A stretch of DNA of 64,000 bases from Flavobacteriales bacterium (GTDB lineage: Bacteria; Bacteroidota; Bacteroidia; UBA10329), in contig JAIPBM010000018.1 of NCBI GenBank assembly GCA_021739695.1, positions 23,642 through 87,641 of the forward strand, written 5' to 3'. How positions within the stretch are numbered: the first letter of the stretch is position 1; each line of letters opens with the position of its first letter. Positions 41,390 through 49,471 of the stretch are shown here, one piece after another. The notes beneath the pieces are model-generated. The model did not search any database and had not been told where the DNA came from. It saw only the letters and a list, made by a program, of their open reading frames with translations. A program made the position numbers and the translations under genes.

Positions 41390-42352
41390 CTACTTCCCAC
41401 TCATCGTCAACCAACTGATATACGCCATATAGGCCAATAGCAGCAAGCCGCCTTGCCACTTCTGAATCGTGTGCCGCTTTCCAATAAAAAGTAGTGCAAA
41501 CAAGAGTGCACTGCAGCCGATGTTCGTAAGAATACTGAAGTTGTCTTCAGGGTTGAAATCCATTGGGCTGATAACTGCCGAAAGCCCAAGCACCCAGAAA
41601 ATGTTGAAAATGTTAGAGCCGATTACATTGCCAATGGCCAGATCGGTGTTGCCTTTGCGGACTGCTACCACGCTCGTTGCCAGTTCTGGAAGTGACGTTC
41701 CAACCGCAACCACCGTCAGCCCAACAAATGATTCGGAGTATCCGAAAAGGTAGGCCAAGGACACGGCACCATCAACAATCCACTGACCGCCAACTACCAA
41801 TCCCGTCAATCCTACCAACATCAACACGGCAGATTTCCAAAGGGGTCGGTCGTCATCTGCTTCTGGGATTTCATCCGTCAGATTATTTTTTCCAAGCCGT
41901 ATCGTGTAGAATAGGAACAAGAAGAATAGCGCGATGAGCACAAGGCCGTCAGCCCTAGAAATAATATCAATCTCTGAACCTCCAGATATCTGGTCATTCA
42001 CCAGAAAACCAAGAATCAGCGCGGCAAAAAGGCTGAATGGAATCTCTCTCCAAACCGTATTGGTCTGAACCGTCAGGTTACGGATCATGGCCGCCACACC
42101 AAGAATGAGAAGAATATTGGCGATGTTGCTACCAACGATATTACCAATGGCCAGCCCATTGTTTCCTTTTACCGAGGCAATGATATTCACTGCCAGTTCG
42201 GGTGCAGAAGTTCCAAATGCAACAACGGTCAGACCGATAACAATCTCAGGAATACGGAACTTACGGGCAATATCTGCCGCACCATCAATAAGCCAATCGG
42301 CCCCTTTTATCAGCAATACAAACCCAACAGCAAATAGGAAATAAACCAGCAT
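41390..42352 (-). CDS. CaCA-family calcium/sodium antiporter (YrbG-like)
   Basis: A 320-residue inner-membrane cation exchanger with about ten membrane helices in two inverted halves. The two alpha repeats are plain: GLTVVAFGTSAPELAVN with GNIVGSNIANILLILG in the first half, and GLTVVAVGTSLPELATS with GNVIGSNIFNIFWVLG in the second. The family swaps Ca2+ (or K+) for Na+ or H+. A -7 box ends four bases before its ATG. It converges on hicB. The exact ions cannot be read from sequence. Confidence 0.94.
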   Translation of the reverse strand: MLVYFLFAVGFVLLIKGADWLIDGAADIARKFRIPEIVIGLTVVAFGTSAPELAVNIIASVKGNNGLAIGNIVGSNIANILLILGVAAMIRNLTVQTNTVWREIPFSLFAALILGFLVNDQISGGSEIDIISRADGLVLIALFFLFLFYTIRLGKNNLTDEIPEADDDRPLWKSAVLMLVGLTGLVVGGQWIVDGAVSLAYLFGYSESFVGLTVVAVGTSLPELATSVVAVRKGNTDLAIGNVIGSNIFNIFWVLGLSAVISPMDFNPEDNFSILTNIGCSALLFALLFIGKRHTIQKWQGGLLLLAYMAYISWLTMSGK

Positions 42353-42356
42353 GCGG

Positions 42357-42364
42357 CAAAGATA
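42357..42364 (-). promoter_or_regulatory. -7 promoter box TATCTTTG immediately before the antiporter gene
   Basis: On the minus strand TATCTTTG is followed by four bases and the ATG at 42352; TCTT sits 19 bases further up. It suggests a leaderless transcript. Confidence 0.55.
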
Positions 42365-42393
42365 TATTTAGGATTGATGTGGGAAGAGTCGAG

Positions 42394-42450
42394 CCCTGAG
42401 GTTCTCGAAGGGCATTGGACTTGCTTCCCTGTACACTTCGAGAGCCTCAG
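42394..42450. repeat. Inverted pair of the 15-base CTTCGAGARCCTCAG module
   Basis: CTGAGGTTCTCGAAG (42396-42410) and CTTCGAGAGCCTCAG (42436-42450) can pair at 14 of 15 positions around a 25-base loop. The same module lies in the loops of structured repeats A and B. The stop codon of the acyltransferase gene (42447-42449) is inside the second arm. Confidence 0.8.
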
Positions 42451-43304
42451 CCTACGCTTCTTGCGTGCTTCCACCTATTGTGGCTCCACAGCCAATTCTC
42501 TGGCTGCCGCGAAATACTTTCTTCTAAAAACCGAACATAGGCCTCCGTTATTTCTCCTTCGGAAGTCTCACTTCCATCTTCAAATGCCAGTTGAGAAACG
42601 CTTTTGTAATGACCGCGCTTCACGCGAATCATTTCATCAAAAACCACCGCATGACCTTTCCTTCTGGCAAGGATTTCCAAGCCTTTGTGAAATGGCACTT
42701 CGCGACCGAAAAATTCAGTCCAATATGCACGTCTTCTGTCTGATGGATTCTGGTCGGCCAAGAAAACCGTCATGCTTGGTTTTTCAGAATCGGTCATCAT
42801 TCCTTTCAGGTCGTTCGCAGGAATCAATTCGGTTCCGAATTTCAGTCGGTAATCATTCACCAAACGTTCCATCGCCTTGTTGTTAACCATCATGTAAATA
42901 ATGCGGACGTGAAACTGTGTGTGCTGGTTCAGAATCCAATTTCCCCATTCCCAATTGAACTGATGTGAAGTGGCCTGAAGCACGTGCCTTCCTTCAGAAA
43001 ACAGTTTATCGTAAACACTTGTATCGACTTCAAATCGTTCTGAGATCTCTTCGGGCGTAGCCTTGAACAACTTGATGGTTTCCAGCACTTGGTCGCAGAA
43101 ATTCTTGTAAAACTGAATATTGATCTCGTTGATTTCCTCCACCGACTTGTCTGGGAAAGCGGCTTCCAAGTTTCGCCAAACCATTTTCCTCCGATACCAG
43201 ACCACATGATAAAGCAGGAAGAAGAAAAAATCTGACAGCACGTACAGCACCCACCAAGGCAGGCTAGCAATTCCGCCCAAGAAGAATTTCAGAAAACCGT
43301 ACAT
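42447..43304 (-). CDS. Lysophospholipid acyltransferase (LpxL/HtrB-like)
   Basis: A 285-residue membrane-anchored acyltransferase of the kind that adds secondary acyl chains to lipid A. The N-terminal hydrophobic segment (about 8-35) is followed by MVWRNLEAAFPDKS, the H-x4-E catalytic motif in SHQFNWEWGN, and FLADQNPS and VPFHKGLEILARR in the acceptor region; the close ENWLWSHNRWK is characteristic. I take the ATG at 43304; the reading from 43331 adds nine residues. The last codons (ARSVG) and the stop run into the inverted repeat at 42394-42450, so that repeat may have trimmed or replaced the original C-terminus. Confidence 0.92.
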   Translation of the reverse strand: MYGFLKFFLGGIASLPWWVLYVLSDFFFFLLYHVVWYRRKMVWRNLEAAFPDKSVEEINEINIQFYKNFCDQVLETIKLFKATPEEISERFEVDTSVYDKLFSEGRHVLQATSHQFNWEWGNWILNQHTQFHVRIIYMMVNNKAMERLVNDYRLKFGTELIPANDLKGMMTDSEKPSMTVFLADQNPSDRRRAYWTEFFGREVPFHKGLEILARRKGHAVVFDEMIRVKRGHYKSVSQLAFEDGSETSEGEITEAYVRFLEESISRQPENWLWSHNRWKHARSVG

Positions 43305-43367
43305 GCTGCAAAGATGGTAACTGAACTCCAATCATAATATAACAGCCTCATTAGCGTATATTTAACC

Positions 43368-44615
43368 ATGTTTCGCAGAATTGGAATGTCTCTCTTGCTC
43401 TCGTGGATCTGCTTGAACGCCTACGCACAACTGCCTCATCCCAACGATACCTTGGAGAATGGCAAAAAAGTGCCCTTCAATCAGTTGCTTGGCAGATTTT
43501 CGGTGTTTAATGATCTCGGAGGTGCAGCATTCTATTACTCGCTCAACGTTGGTTACAGCTTCATCAAAACCGACCTTATCACTACAGATTTTACGATTGG
43601 CGCTAATCGTATTCAATATGGCAAGTATCATTGGAAAGAAGGCGTTGTGAATTCCTTTTTCATCCCCATTGGAATCAGCGCATACTTCGGAAGAAGGAGC
43701 AGTCGATTCAACATGCGACTTGGATATAGTCCTCAAGTTTATTCTGAATTGCTAAGCACCAACAAACAAGGTAATTGTTTTGATTGCTATCCAATCGAGC
43801 ACAACTTCTTCTTATCGTTGGGGTACACTTACCAAAACCCATCTGGCTTTTTCCTTGGAGTAAATGCCAACCTATTGCTTAGCGTCTGGTCGGCAGATCA
43901 GCAAGAATTCTATCCGGGAAAAGTAGGCTACCAACCTTGGCCAGGTTTAGTTTTAGGTTACCGCCTACCCAGCAAACAGCAACATCGCGAATGGACCGAA
44001 CGCTCCTTCAAAAAACGAGTGCTGAGATTGGAACAACCGGAGGAAAGGAAGAATAGAAAAGCTGAGGATGAATTTGACGAAGCCTTTTACAACGACAAAC
44101 CGCTGGAAGTCGACTCCAACGACACGCATGAAATCGAAGCGCAACTTGCCAAACTCAAAAAACGCCACGAGCGATACCTGCTACAAGAAGCACGATTGAA
44201 CGGTAGAAGTCTGATTTATGCGGAATTTTTCGGGGCAACGGGCATTGCTTCTGTCAATTACACGTACACGCATCCCATTTCAAAGTCGAATATTTTCATG
44301 ATGGAATATCGTGGTGGTTTTGGAGCCGATCGTCACAATTTGCAATTACCCTTGCATGTGGGTTTTAAAGCCATGAAGAATTACCGTGGCACTGGTGTTT
44401 TTCTGGGCGTGGAACCACAATATGACCCAAAAACCGGCAAGTTCGGTGTCGTATATTTTCTTGAACACAATGTCGAATTCCATTTTGCCTACGGACTAAC
44501 CGGTGGCGTGGCGTTCTATCTTTTCTACGATCCGACACAGTACAAATACTACGAAAAAGTGGCTCCATATGGAGGCTTTTTCCTCGGCTATCGCCTTCCA
44601 CAGATGAAGAACTGA
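43368..44615 (+). CDS. Exported beta-barrel-like protein of unknown function, two similar halves
   Basis: I do not recognise a named family. The 415-residue product has a signal peptide (MFRRIGMSLLLSWICLNAYAQ) and two strand-rich halves joined by a charged helical stretch at about 205-275 (many K, R, E, D). The first half ends PGLVLGYRLPSK and the second ends GGFFLGYRLPQ, suggesting a repeat of the same strand pair or an internal duplication. Alternating hydrophobic strands and aromatic ends fit an outer-membrane protein. TATATTTA, one base off a -7 box, ends three bases before the ATG. The GH3 gene follows after 40 bases. Confidence 0.7.
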   Translation: MFRRIGMSLLLSWICLNAYAQLPHPNDTLENGKKVPFNQLLGRFSVFNDLGGAAFYYSLNVGYSFIKTDLITTDFTIGANRIQYGKYHWKEGVVNSFFIPIGISAYFGRRSSRFNMRLGYSPQVYSELLSTNKQGNCFDCYPIEHNFFLSLGYTYQNPSGFFLGVNANLLLSVWSADQQEFYPGKVGYQPWPGLVLGYRLPSKQQHREWTERSFKKRVLRLEQPEERKNRKAEDEFDEAFYNDKPLEVDSNDTHEIEAQLAKLKKRHERYLLQEARLNGRSLIYAEFFGATGIASVNYTYTHPISKSNIFMMEYRGGFGADRHNLQLPLHVGFKAMKNYRGTGVFLGVEPQYDPKTGKFGVVYFLEHNVEFHFAYGLTGGVAFYLFYDPTQYKYYEKVAPYGGFFLGYRLPQMKN

Positions 44616-44655
44616 CCCTTTTCATTTTCCCCTTTTTCGTTATTCCTTTACATCC

Positions 44656-46146
44656 ATGGGAATCCGCTCCTTCTTCGCCAAACCACTTGCCGCTTGGACA
44701 GCTCGCCAAACAAAGGCGTGGAGCAGTCGACCTGAGGAAACGCAGCGCAAGGTTTTCTCCGATTTGATCTCCAAAGCGAAAGACACGGCTTTCGGACAAA
44801 AGCACGATTTCTTGAGAGTTCGCACGCATGCAGATTTTGTGGCGCGCGTTCCCATTCGCGATTATGAGGAATTGAAATCGTATTTCGACCGAACGGCTTC
44901 GGGCGAGGAAAACGTTCTTTGGCCGGGCAAACCGCTTTATCTGGCCAAAACCAGCGGAACGACTTCGGGCGCCAAGTACATTCCGATCACACGCGACAGC
45001 ATTCCGAACCACATCAACGGAGCAAAGAATGCTTTGCTCAGCTACATCCACGAAACGGGCAATGCCTCCTTTGTCGATGGCAAGCTCATTTTCCTTTCTG
45101 GTTCGCCCGAGTTGGAAAAGAAAAATGGCATTCACGTGGGCCGACTTTCAGGTATCAGCAATCATTTTGTGCCCGGTTATTTGCGCACCAACCAGATGCC
45201 GAGCTATGAGACCAATTGCATTGACGACTGGGAAACCAAGGTGGAAACGGTAGTGGATGAAACCTTGAACGAACGAATGACCCTCATTTCTGGCATTCCG
45301 AGTTGGGTGCAGATGTATTTCGATAAGATCCATGAGCGGACAGGGAAGCAGATCAAAGATGTATTTCCCGACTTCTCCCTTTTCGTTTACGGAGGCGTGA
45401 ACTTCGAGCCGTACCGAGCAAAAATGGAAGCCACCATCGGGAAGAAGATTGACAGCATTGAGTTGTTTCCCGCTTCTGAAGGCTTCTTCGCGTATCAAGA
45501 TTCGCAGACCGAAAAAGGTATGTTGCTCATTCTGAATGCGGGCATTTTCTACGAATTCGTTCCTGCCGATGAAATTCACAATGAGAATCCCACGCGATTG
45601 ACCATCGGCCAAGTGGAATTGGGCAAAAACTATGCGCTCATTGTCAGCAACAACGCGGGGCTTTGGGGCTACAGTATTGGCGACATGGTGCAGTTCGTGA
45701 GCAAAGAGCCCTACCGCGTCATCGTTTCGGGGCGTGTCAAGCATTTCACCTCTGCCTTTGGCGAACACGTCATTGCCAAAGAGGTAGAGACAGCATTGCA
45801 TGCGTCTCTTGCTGCGCACGGTGGTGAGGTCATCGATTTTCACGTAGCGCCACAGGTCAATCCACAGGATGGTCTGCCCTACCACGAATGGTTCATCAGC
45901 TTTGCCAAACGACCGGAGAACATAGAGGCATTTGCCGCCACCATCGACCGCGAAATGCAAGAGCAAAACATCTATTACAAGGATCTCATCACAGGAAATA
46001 TTCTGCGGCCCGCAGTAATTACCGAAGTGGCGGAAGATGCCTTCATCAACTATGCTCGTTCACAGGGTAAGCTGGGCGGGCAGTTCAAATTGCCTCGCTT
46101 GGCGAACGACAGAAAGGTGGCGGATCAGTTAGTTTCGAAAGAATGA
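44656..46146 (+). CDS. GH3-family acyl-acid-amido synthetase-like protein
   Basis: A 496-residue adenylating enzyme of the GH3 family, best known in plants for joining amino acids to auxin and jasmonate; bacterial members are mostly uncharacterised. The ATP motif TSGTTSGAKYIP (about residue 99-110), SGIPSWV, FVYGGVNFEPY, ELFPASEGFFAYQ and the C-terminal GKLGGQFKLPRL are typical. Its stop overlaps the start of the amine oxidase gene by four bases (ATGA), so the two are translated together. The acyl substrate is unknown. There is no sign of a signal peptide, so it acts in the cytoplasm. Confidence 0.92.
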   Translation: MGIRSFFAKPLAAWTARQTKAWSSRPEETQRKVFSDLISKAKDTAFGQKHDFLRVRTHADFVARVPIRDYEELKSYFDRTASGEENVLWPGKPLYLAKTSGTTSGAKYIPITRDSIPNHINGAKNALLSYIHETGNASFVDGKLIFLSGSPELEKKNGIHVGRLSGISNHFVPGYLRTNQMPSYETNCIDDWETKVETVVDETLNERMTLISGIPSWVQMYFDKIHERTGKQIKDVFPDFSLFVYGGVNFEPYRAKMEATIGKKIDSIELFPASEGFFAYQDSQTEKGMLLILNAGIFYEFVPADEIHNENPTRLTIGQVELGKNYALIVSNNAGLWGYSIGDMVQFVSKEPYRVIVSGRVKHFTSAFGEHVIAKEVETALHASLAAHGGEVIDFHVAPQVNPQDGLPYHEWFISFAKRPENIEAFAATIDREMQEQNIYYKDLITGNILRPAVITEVAEDAFINYARSQGKLGGQFKLPRLANDRKVADQLVSKE

Positions 46147-47495
46147 AAAGACGTTCCTTCATTAAACAATCCGCGCTTGGCGCATCGGCTGGAATACTAT
46201 TCCCGCATCTCCTTTCGGGATGCAAAAAGGATGAATTGGGGGACTTCCCCGAAGGGTTTAAAATCATCGTGGTTGGTGCCGGAGCTGCCGGTCTTTACGC
46301 GGCCAAAAAGATGAAGGAACACGGTGCCGAAGTGGTCATTTTGGAGGCCTCTAACCGCATTGGAGGCCGCATTCGAAAGAACGATGATTTTGCTGATTTC
46401 CCCATCGACCTTGGTGCTGAGTGGATACACGGGAAGAAATCATTGAGCCATCAATTGGCTACGGATGCAGGATTTGATTTTTTCGAGGATGAAGGTGAAG
46501 AAGCTTTTTGGGTCAATGGCCAGATCAACGCCAATTACAGCTCAGCCATCCTCGAAAATATTGTTGGCATTTTGGATGGTGATGTGGCTTACAACGGTCC
46601 TGACATAAGCGTTCTGCAATATGCGCAGCAGCAAGGCATTTCAAATTCCGACCTTGGAATTCTCGAATATATTGCGGGTGAATTCGGCACTTCGGCCGAT
46701 CGGCTAAGTTTACTTTACACGCAACGAGAAGAAGAAGCCTGGTCATCTGGCAACAAGGATTTCAAGTTCAAACGCAGCTATTTCGACCTGATCAATGAAG
46801 TGGTTGCGGCTTCGGTGATTGATGATGTGATGCTCAATTCGCCAGTAACGCAAGTCGATTATTCGGGCGATAAAGCGATTGTAACGATTGCCAATGGCGA
46901 TACATTCGAAGCGGACCGCATTCTCATAACCGCTTCGGTGGCTGTATTGAAAACTGGCAGTATAGGTTTCACTCCTGCCCTTCCGCAATCCAAACTGCAT
47001 GCTATTCAAAGCATCGGGATGGATGCAGGCATGAAAGTCTTGCTCAAATTCAATCAGAATTTCTGGAACGGTACGAGTTTGATAGGTGCCGAAAATTCGC
47101 CTGTTTATTGGAATGCGAGCTATGGGAAAAACGGTTCAGATCTAGTGCTTTCTGCCTTCGTGATGGGAGAAAAGGCGGAAACATTAAGTGCTTTGGGACA
47201 GGGAGCTATTTCGTTGCTCCTCTCTGAGTTGGACGCCATTTACAACGGTCAGGCTACTAGTTCCTTTGTTGATGGACTTATCCAAGATTGGTCGCAGGAA
47301 CCTTACATCCGAGGCGCCTATTCGTACAGCTCGCTTGGTATAGGAAACCAACGTTCCGTTCTAGCGGAAAGCGTGAACAACCGCGTCCATTTTGCCGGAG
47401 AAGCAACCGCAACCAATGGCCATTTTCAGACCGTGCAAGGCGCGTTGGAAAGTGGCGAACGGGAGTTTTTGGCGATGCTGGAGTCTGTGCAATAG
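46143..47495 (+). CDS. FAD-dependent amine oxidase, probable Tat-exported lipoprotein
   Basis: A 450-residue flavin amine oxidase. The N-terminus MKRRSFIKQSALGASAG carries a twin-arginine motif and LSGC at the end of the signal is a lipobox, so the folded enzyme is probably exported and lipid-anchored. The FAD site is VVGAGAAGLYAAKKM with ILEASNRIGGRIR (about 40-80), then LGAEWIHG, and the C-terminal flavin contact is VHFAGEATATNGHFQTVQGALESG. The family includes polyamine, monoamine and histone-demethylase-like oxidases. It is translationally coupled to the GH3 gene. Substrate is unknown; a polyamine or aromatic amine is a fair guess. Confidence 0.9.
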   Translation: MKRRSFIKQSALGASAGILFPHLLSGCKKDELGDFPEGFKIIVVGAGAAGLYAAKKMKEHGAEVVILEASNRIGGRIRKNDDFADFPIDLGAEWIHGKKSLSHQLATDAGFDFFEDEGEEAFWVNGQINANYSSAILENIVGILDGDVAYNGPDISVLQYAQQQGISNSDLGILEYIAGEFGTSADRLSLLYTQREEEAWSSGNKDFKFKRSYFDLINEVVAASVIDDVMLNSPVTQVDYSGDKAIVTIANGDTFEADRILITASVAVLKTGSIGFTPALPQSKLHAIQSIGMDAGMKVLLKFNQNFWNGTSLIGAENSPVYWNASYGKNGSDLVLSAFVMGEKAETLSALGQGAISLLLSELDAIYNGQATSSFVDGLIQDWSQEPYIRGAYSYSSLGIGNQRSVLAESVNNRVHFAGEATATNGHFQTVQGALESGEREFLAMLESVQ

Positions 47496-47497
47496 CC

Positions 47498-48481
47498 CTA
47501 TCTGACCACCAATTTCTTCGTCAACTGTCCTTTCTCAGAATTTATTTGAATAGAATAAATTCCCGCTGACAATCCATCTCTGAAATCGGGCAAAGAGGTC
47601 TGAGAAGAAACGCTTTGCAATTGTCTGATCCAAACTACACGACCACTCGCGTCAAATACCGAAACGCTCACATCGCCATCCAGCCCGGTGAGCATCAAAT
47701 TCGCTCCTTCGTTAAGCGGGTTTGGATAGATTGAAACGGGATTTCCTGTCCATTCTTGAATGCCAACGTTTGAGGAGTTGGCGTCAATAAAGTTGATGCA
47801 TTCCAACATTTCCTGTGTGAAAGTGGAATACTCCATCGTGTGAGCAACACCCGGTATTGGATTGAAGAGATACGGAAATCCAGCACCGATCAACCCATTG
47901 TTACTGTTCAGAAGATTGGTCTGAACAATAGAAACGAAGTCGACTGTGCCGCTGCAAAGACACACAGGTGGAATTTCCTGCGGGTTACTCAGGTCGGGCG
48001 ATGAAAAGAACCCGGGCGAATGCCAAATGAAGCCTTTCATTCTGTGGGTAGGTTCTCCAAAAACGTACTGTGCCGCCACATCGCTTCCTGCAGAATATCC
48101 CGTAATGTAAATCTGATTGGTGTCGATATTGAACCAAGCCATCACGCTATCATAGGCCAGATTGAGCACAATCTCGCTGCGTGGTTGGTCTTGCAGATAC
48201 GGGTCTGGGCAGACCACCACGGCATTCAAACTATCGCCCAATGGCGAGAGATAATTACGGATGTCGTTGCTATTATTCGGGTTACCCAATCCATGAAACC
48301 CTAAAATCATTTTGCTCGGAGATGAAGCATTGTAGGAGCTCGGAACATGGAAATAAATATCCAAGCTATCGCCACTCAGAAGTGGGTCTACGGTGGCAAT
48401 GGTTATCGTGAAATCCCCTGTCTGTTGGGCCAAAAGGCAATAGCTCTGGAATGCCAGAATGATTGTGAAAAGATGTTTCAT
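47498..48481 (-). CDS. Secreted alpha/beta hydrolase with type IX sorting domain
   Basis: A 327-residue exported esterase-like protein. The ATG at 48481 gives a clean signal (MKHLFTIILAFQSYCLLAQ); the reading from 48550 does not. The hydrolase part resembles polyhydroxybutyrate depolymerase / feruloyl esterase LpqC types: GFHGLGN oxyanion region, nucleophile in GYSAGSD, and a late histidine in GVAHTMEYSTF. The C-terminus from about 250 (SIYPNPLNEGANL, FDASGRVV, LSAGIYSIQI, ending KKLVVR) is a type A sorting domain, so it should be secreted by the type IX route. The stop lies two bases from the amine oxidase stop. Confidence 0.87.
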   Translation of the reverse strand: MKHLFTIILAFQSYCLLAQQTGDFTITIATVDPLLSGDSLDIYFHVPSSYNASSPSKMILGFHGLGNPNNSNDIRNYLSPLGDSLNAVVVCPDPYLQDQPRSEIVLNLAYDSVMAWFNIDTNQIYITGYSAGSDVAAQYVFGEPTHRMKGFIWHSPGFFSSPDLSNPQEIPPVCLCSGTVDFVSIVQTNLLNSNNGLIGAGFPYLFNPIPGVAHTMEYSTFTQEMLECINFIDANSSNVGIQEWTGNPVSIYPNPLNEGANLMLTGLDGDVSVSVFDASGRVVWIRQLQSVSSQTSLPDFRDGLSAGIYSIQINSEKGQLTKKLVVR

Positions 48482-48531
48482 GTAGAAATTGTCTGGGTCG
48501 AATTTAGCGGATCTGAACAAAGGCGCTCTGC

Positions 48532-49404
48532 TCACCAACGCAATTGGCATCTAATTGCCATTGAGATGCCTCCATCACTATCGGTGGTCAGCAGCAATTG
48601 CACCACTTCGTCTGACGATTCCTGTTCAATGGCCACCGATTCCACCTTCAGTGGAGTTCCTTCGTGTTCAATTTGAATGAATTGATAGCTCTTGGTCTGA
48701 TGTAGCTGGTCGAGCGGAACCCAGCCGATGAAACTGCCCAGCACCTTTCCATCGTAATAGGCGTTATTAGTAGCTTCCACCGAACTCGTCACGATCAAAC
48801 GCCCCGTCAGCGGGCTTACCGTTGCGCCAGAGAACCCTGACGACACACCTCCGAGACTGGGAAGTTGAATGACACGTCCGTCCACATGTGGCATTGGCCC
48901 ATTCTGTTCCAGATAATGGATGAATGCCGCATGGTCGAACGCAAAAATCACGGGTTCCCGCCTATTGAAAAGCAGCATCTTCCCGTCATGGAAGGCTACC
49001 GCCTCAATGTTCAATTCGCTGTGCTCCATGGCGGGTGATGCCTTCAACCCTGCATAGAATTCGGTGATTGCATAGGTTGTGATCTTCGGGCTTTCATTCA
49101 GGTCAACCCTTATGAACACATCGCGTTGTGGCGAACGCGAGCCTGACCCGAACACCACGATCTCGTTGCTGTTAATCAGTTCCATCGCCTCCAGATCGGC
49201 CTTCCGCGATTTCTTGATGCGGCCATTCTTGATATCATCTGCTTCCGAAAGGCGAAACTGCCGCACGGATATCAGCGATGCATCCAGTTCGTGCAGAAAT
49301 GGCGAGTCGTCACCAATCGCATAGCGAAGATCTCCGTGCACAACGATGCCCGATGCGCTGGGCACGCTTTCGAGCGGAATCTGTTCAAGAATGGTCAGTT
49401 GCAT
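48532..49404 (-). CDS. Predicted beta-propeller-like protein (DUF6929-like)
   Basis: A 290-residue protein with no signal peptide from the ATG at 49404 (MQLTILEQIPLESVPSASG). Repeated strand blocks such as YAIGDDSPFLHELD, DLEAMELINSNEIVVFGSGSRSPQRD, LNIEAVAFHDGKMLLFNRRE and FSGATVSPLTGRLIVTSS suggest a propeller fold. It resembles the DUF6929 group as I recall it, without known function. The DLEAME/LNIEA acidic turns may bind a metal. It lies upstream of the secreted hydrolase, same strand, and is divergent from the GH1 gene; the 67-base gap between them must hold both promoters. Confidence 0.72.
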   Translation of the reverse strand: MQLTILEQIPLESVPSASGIVVHGDLRYAIGDDSPFLHELDASLISVRQFRLSEADDIKNGRIKKSRKADLEAMELINSNEIVVFGSGSRSPQRDVFIRVDLNESPKITTYAITEFYAGLKASPAMEHSELNIEAVAFHDGKMLLFNRREPVIFAFDHAAFIHYLEQNGPMPHVDGRVIQLPSLGGVSSGFSGATVSPLTGRLIVTSSVEATNNAYYDGKVLGSFIGWVPLDQLHQTKSYQFIQIEHEGTPLKVESVAIEQESSDEVVQLLLTTDSDGGISMAIRCQLRW

Positions 49405-49471
49405 GGAAAAATCGGTCAGGCAAAGAACGTGTTTCGGGTCGGTCAATACCACAAACACTTATTTTCGGTGG

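Noticed and set aside
45148..45966. 272-codon open frame on the minus strand
   Set aside because: Antisense shadow of the GH3 gene without family motifs.
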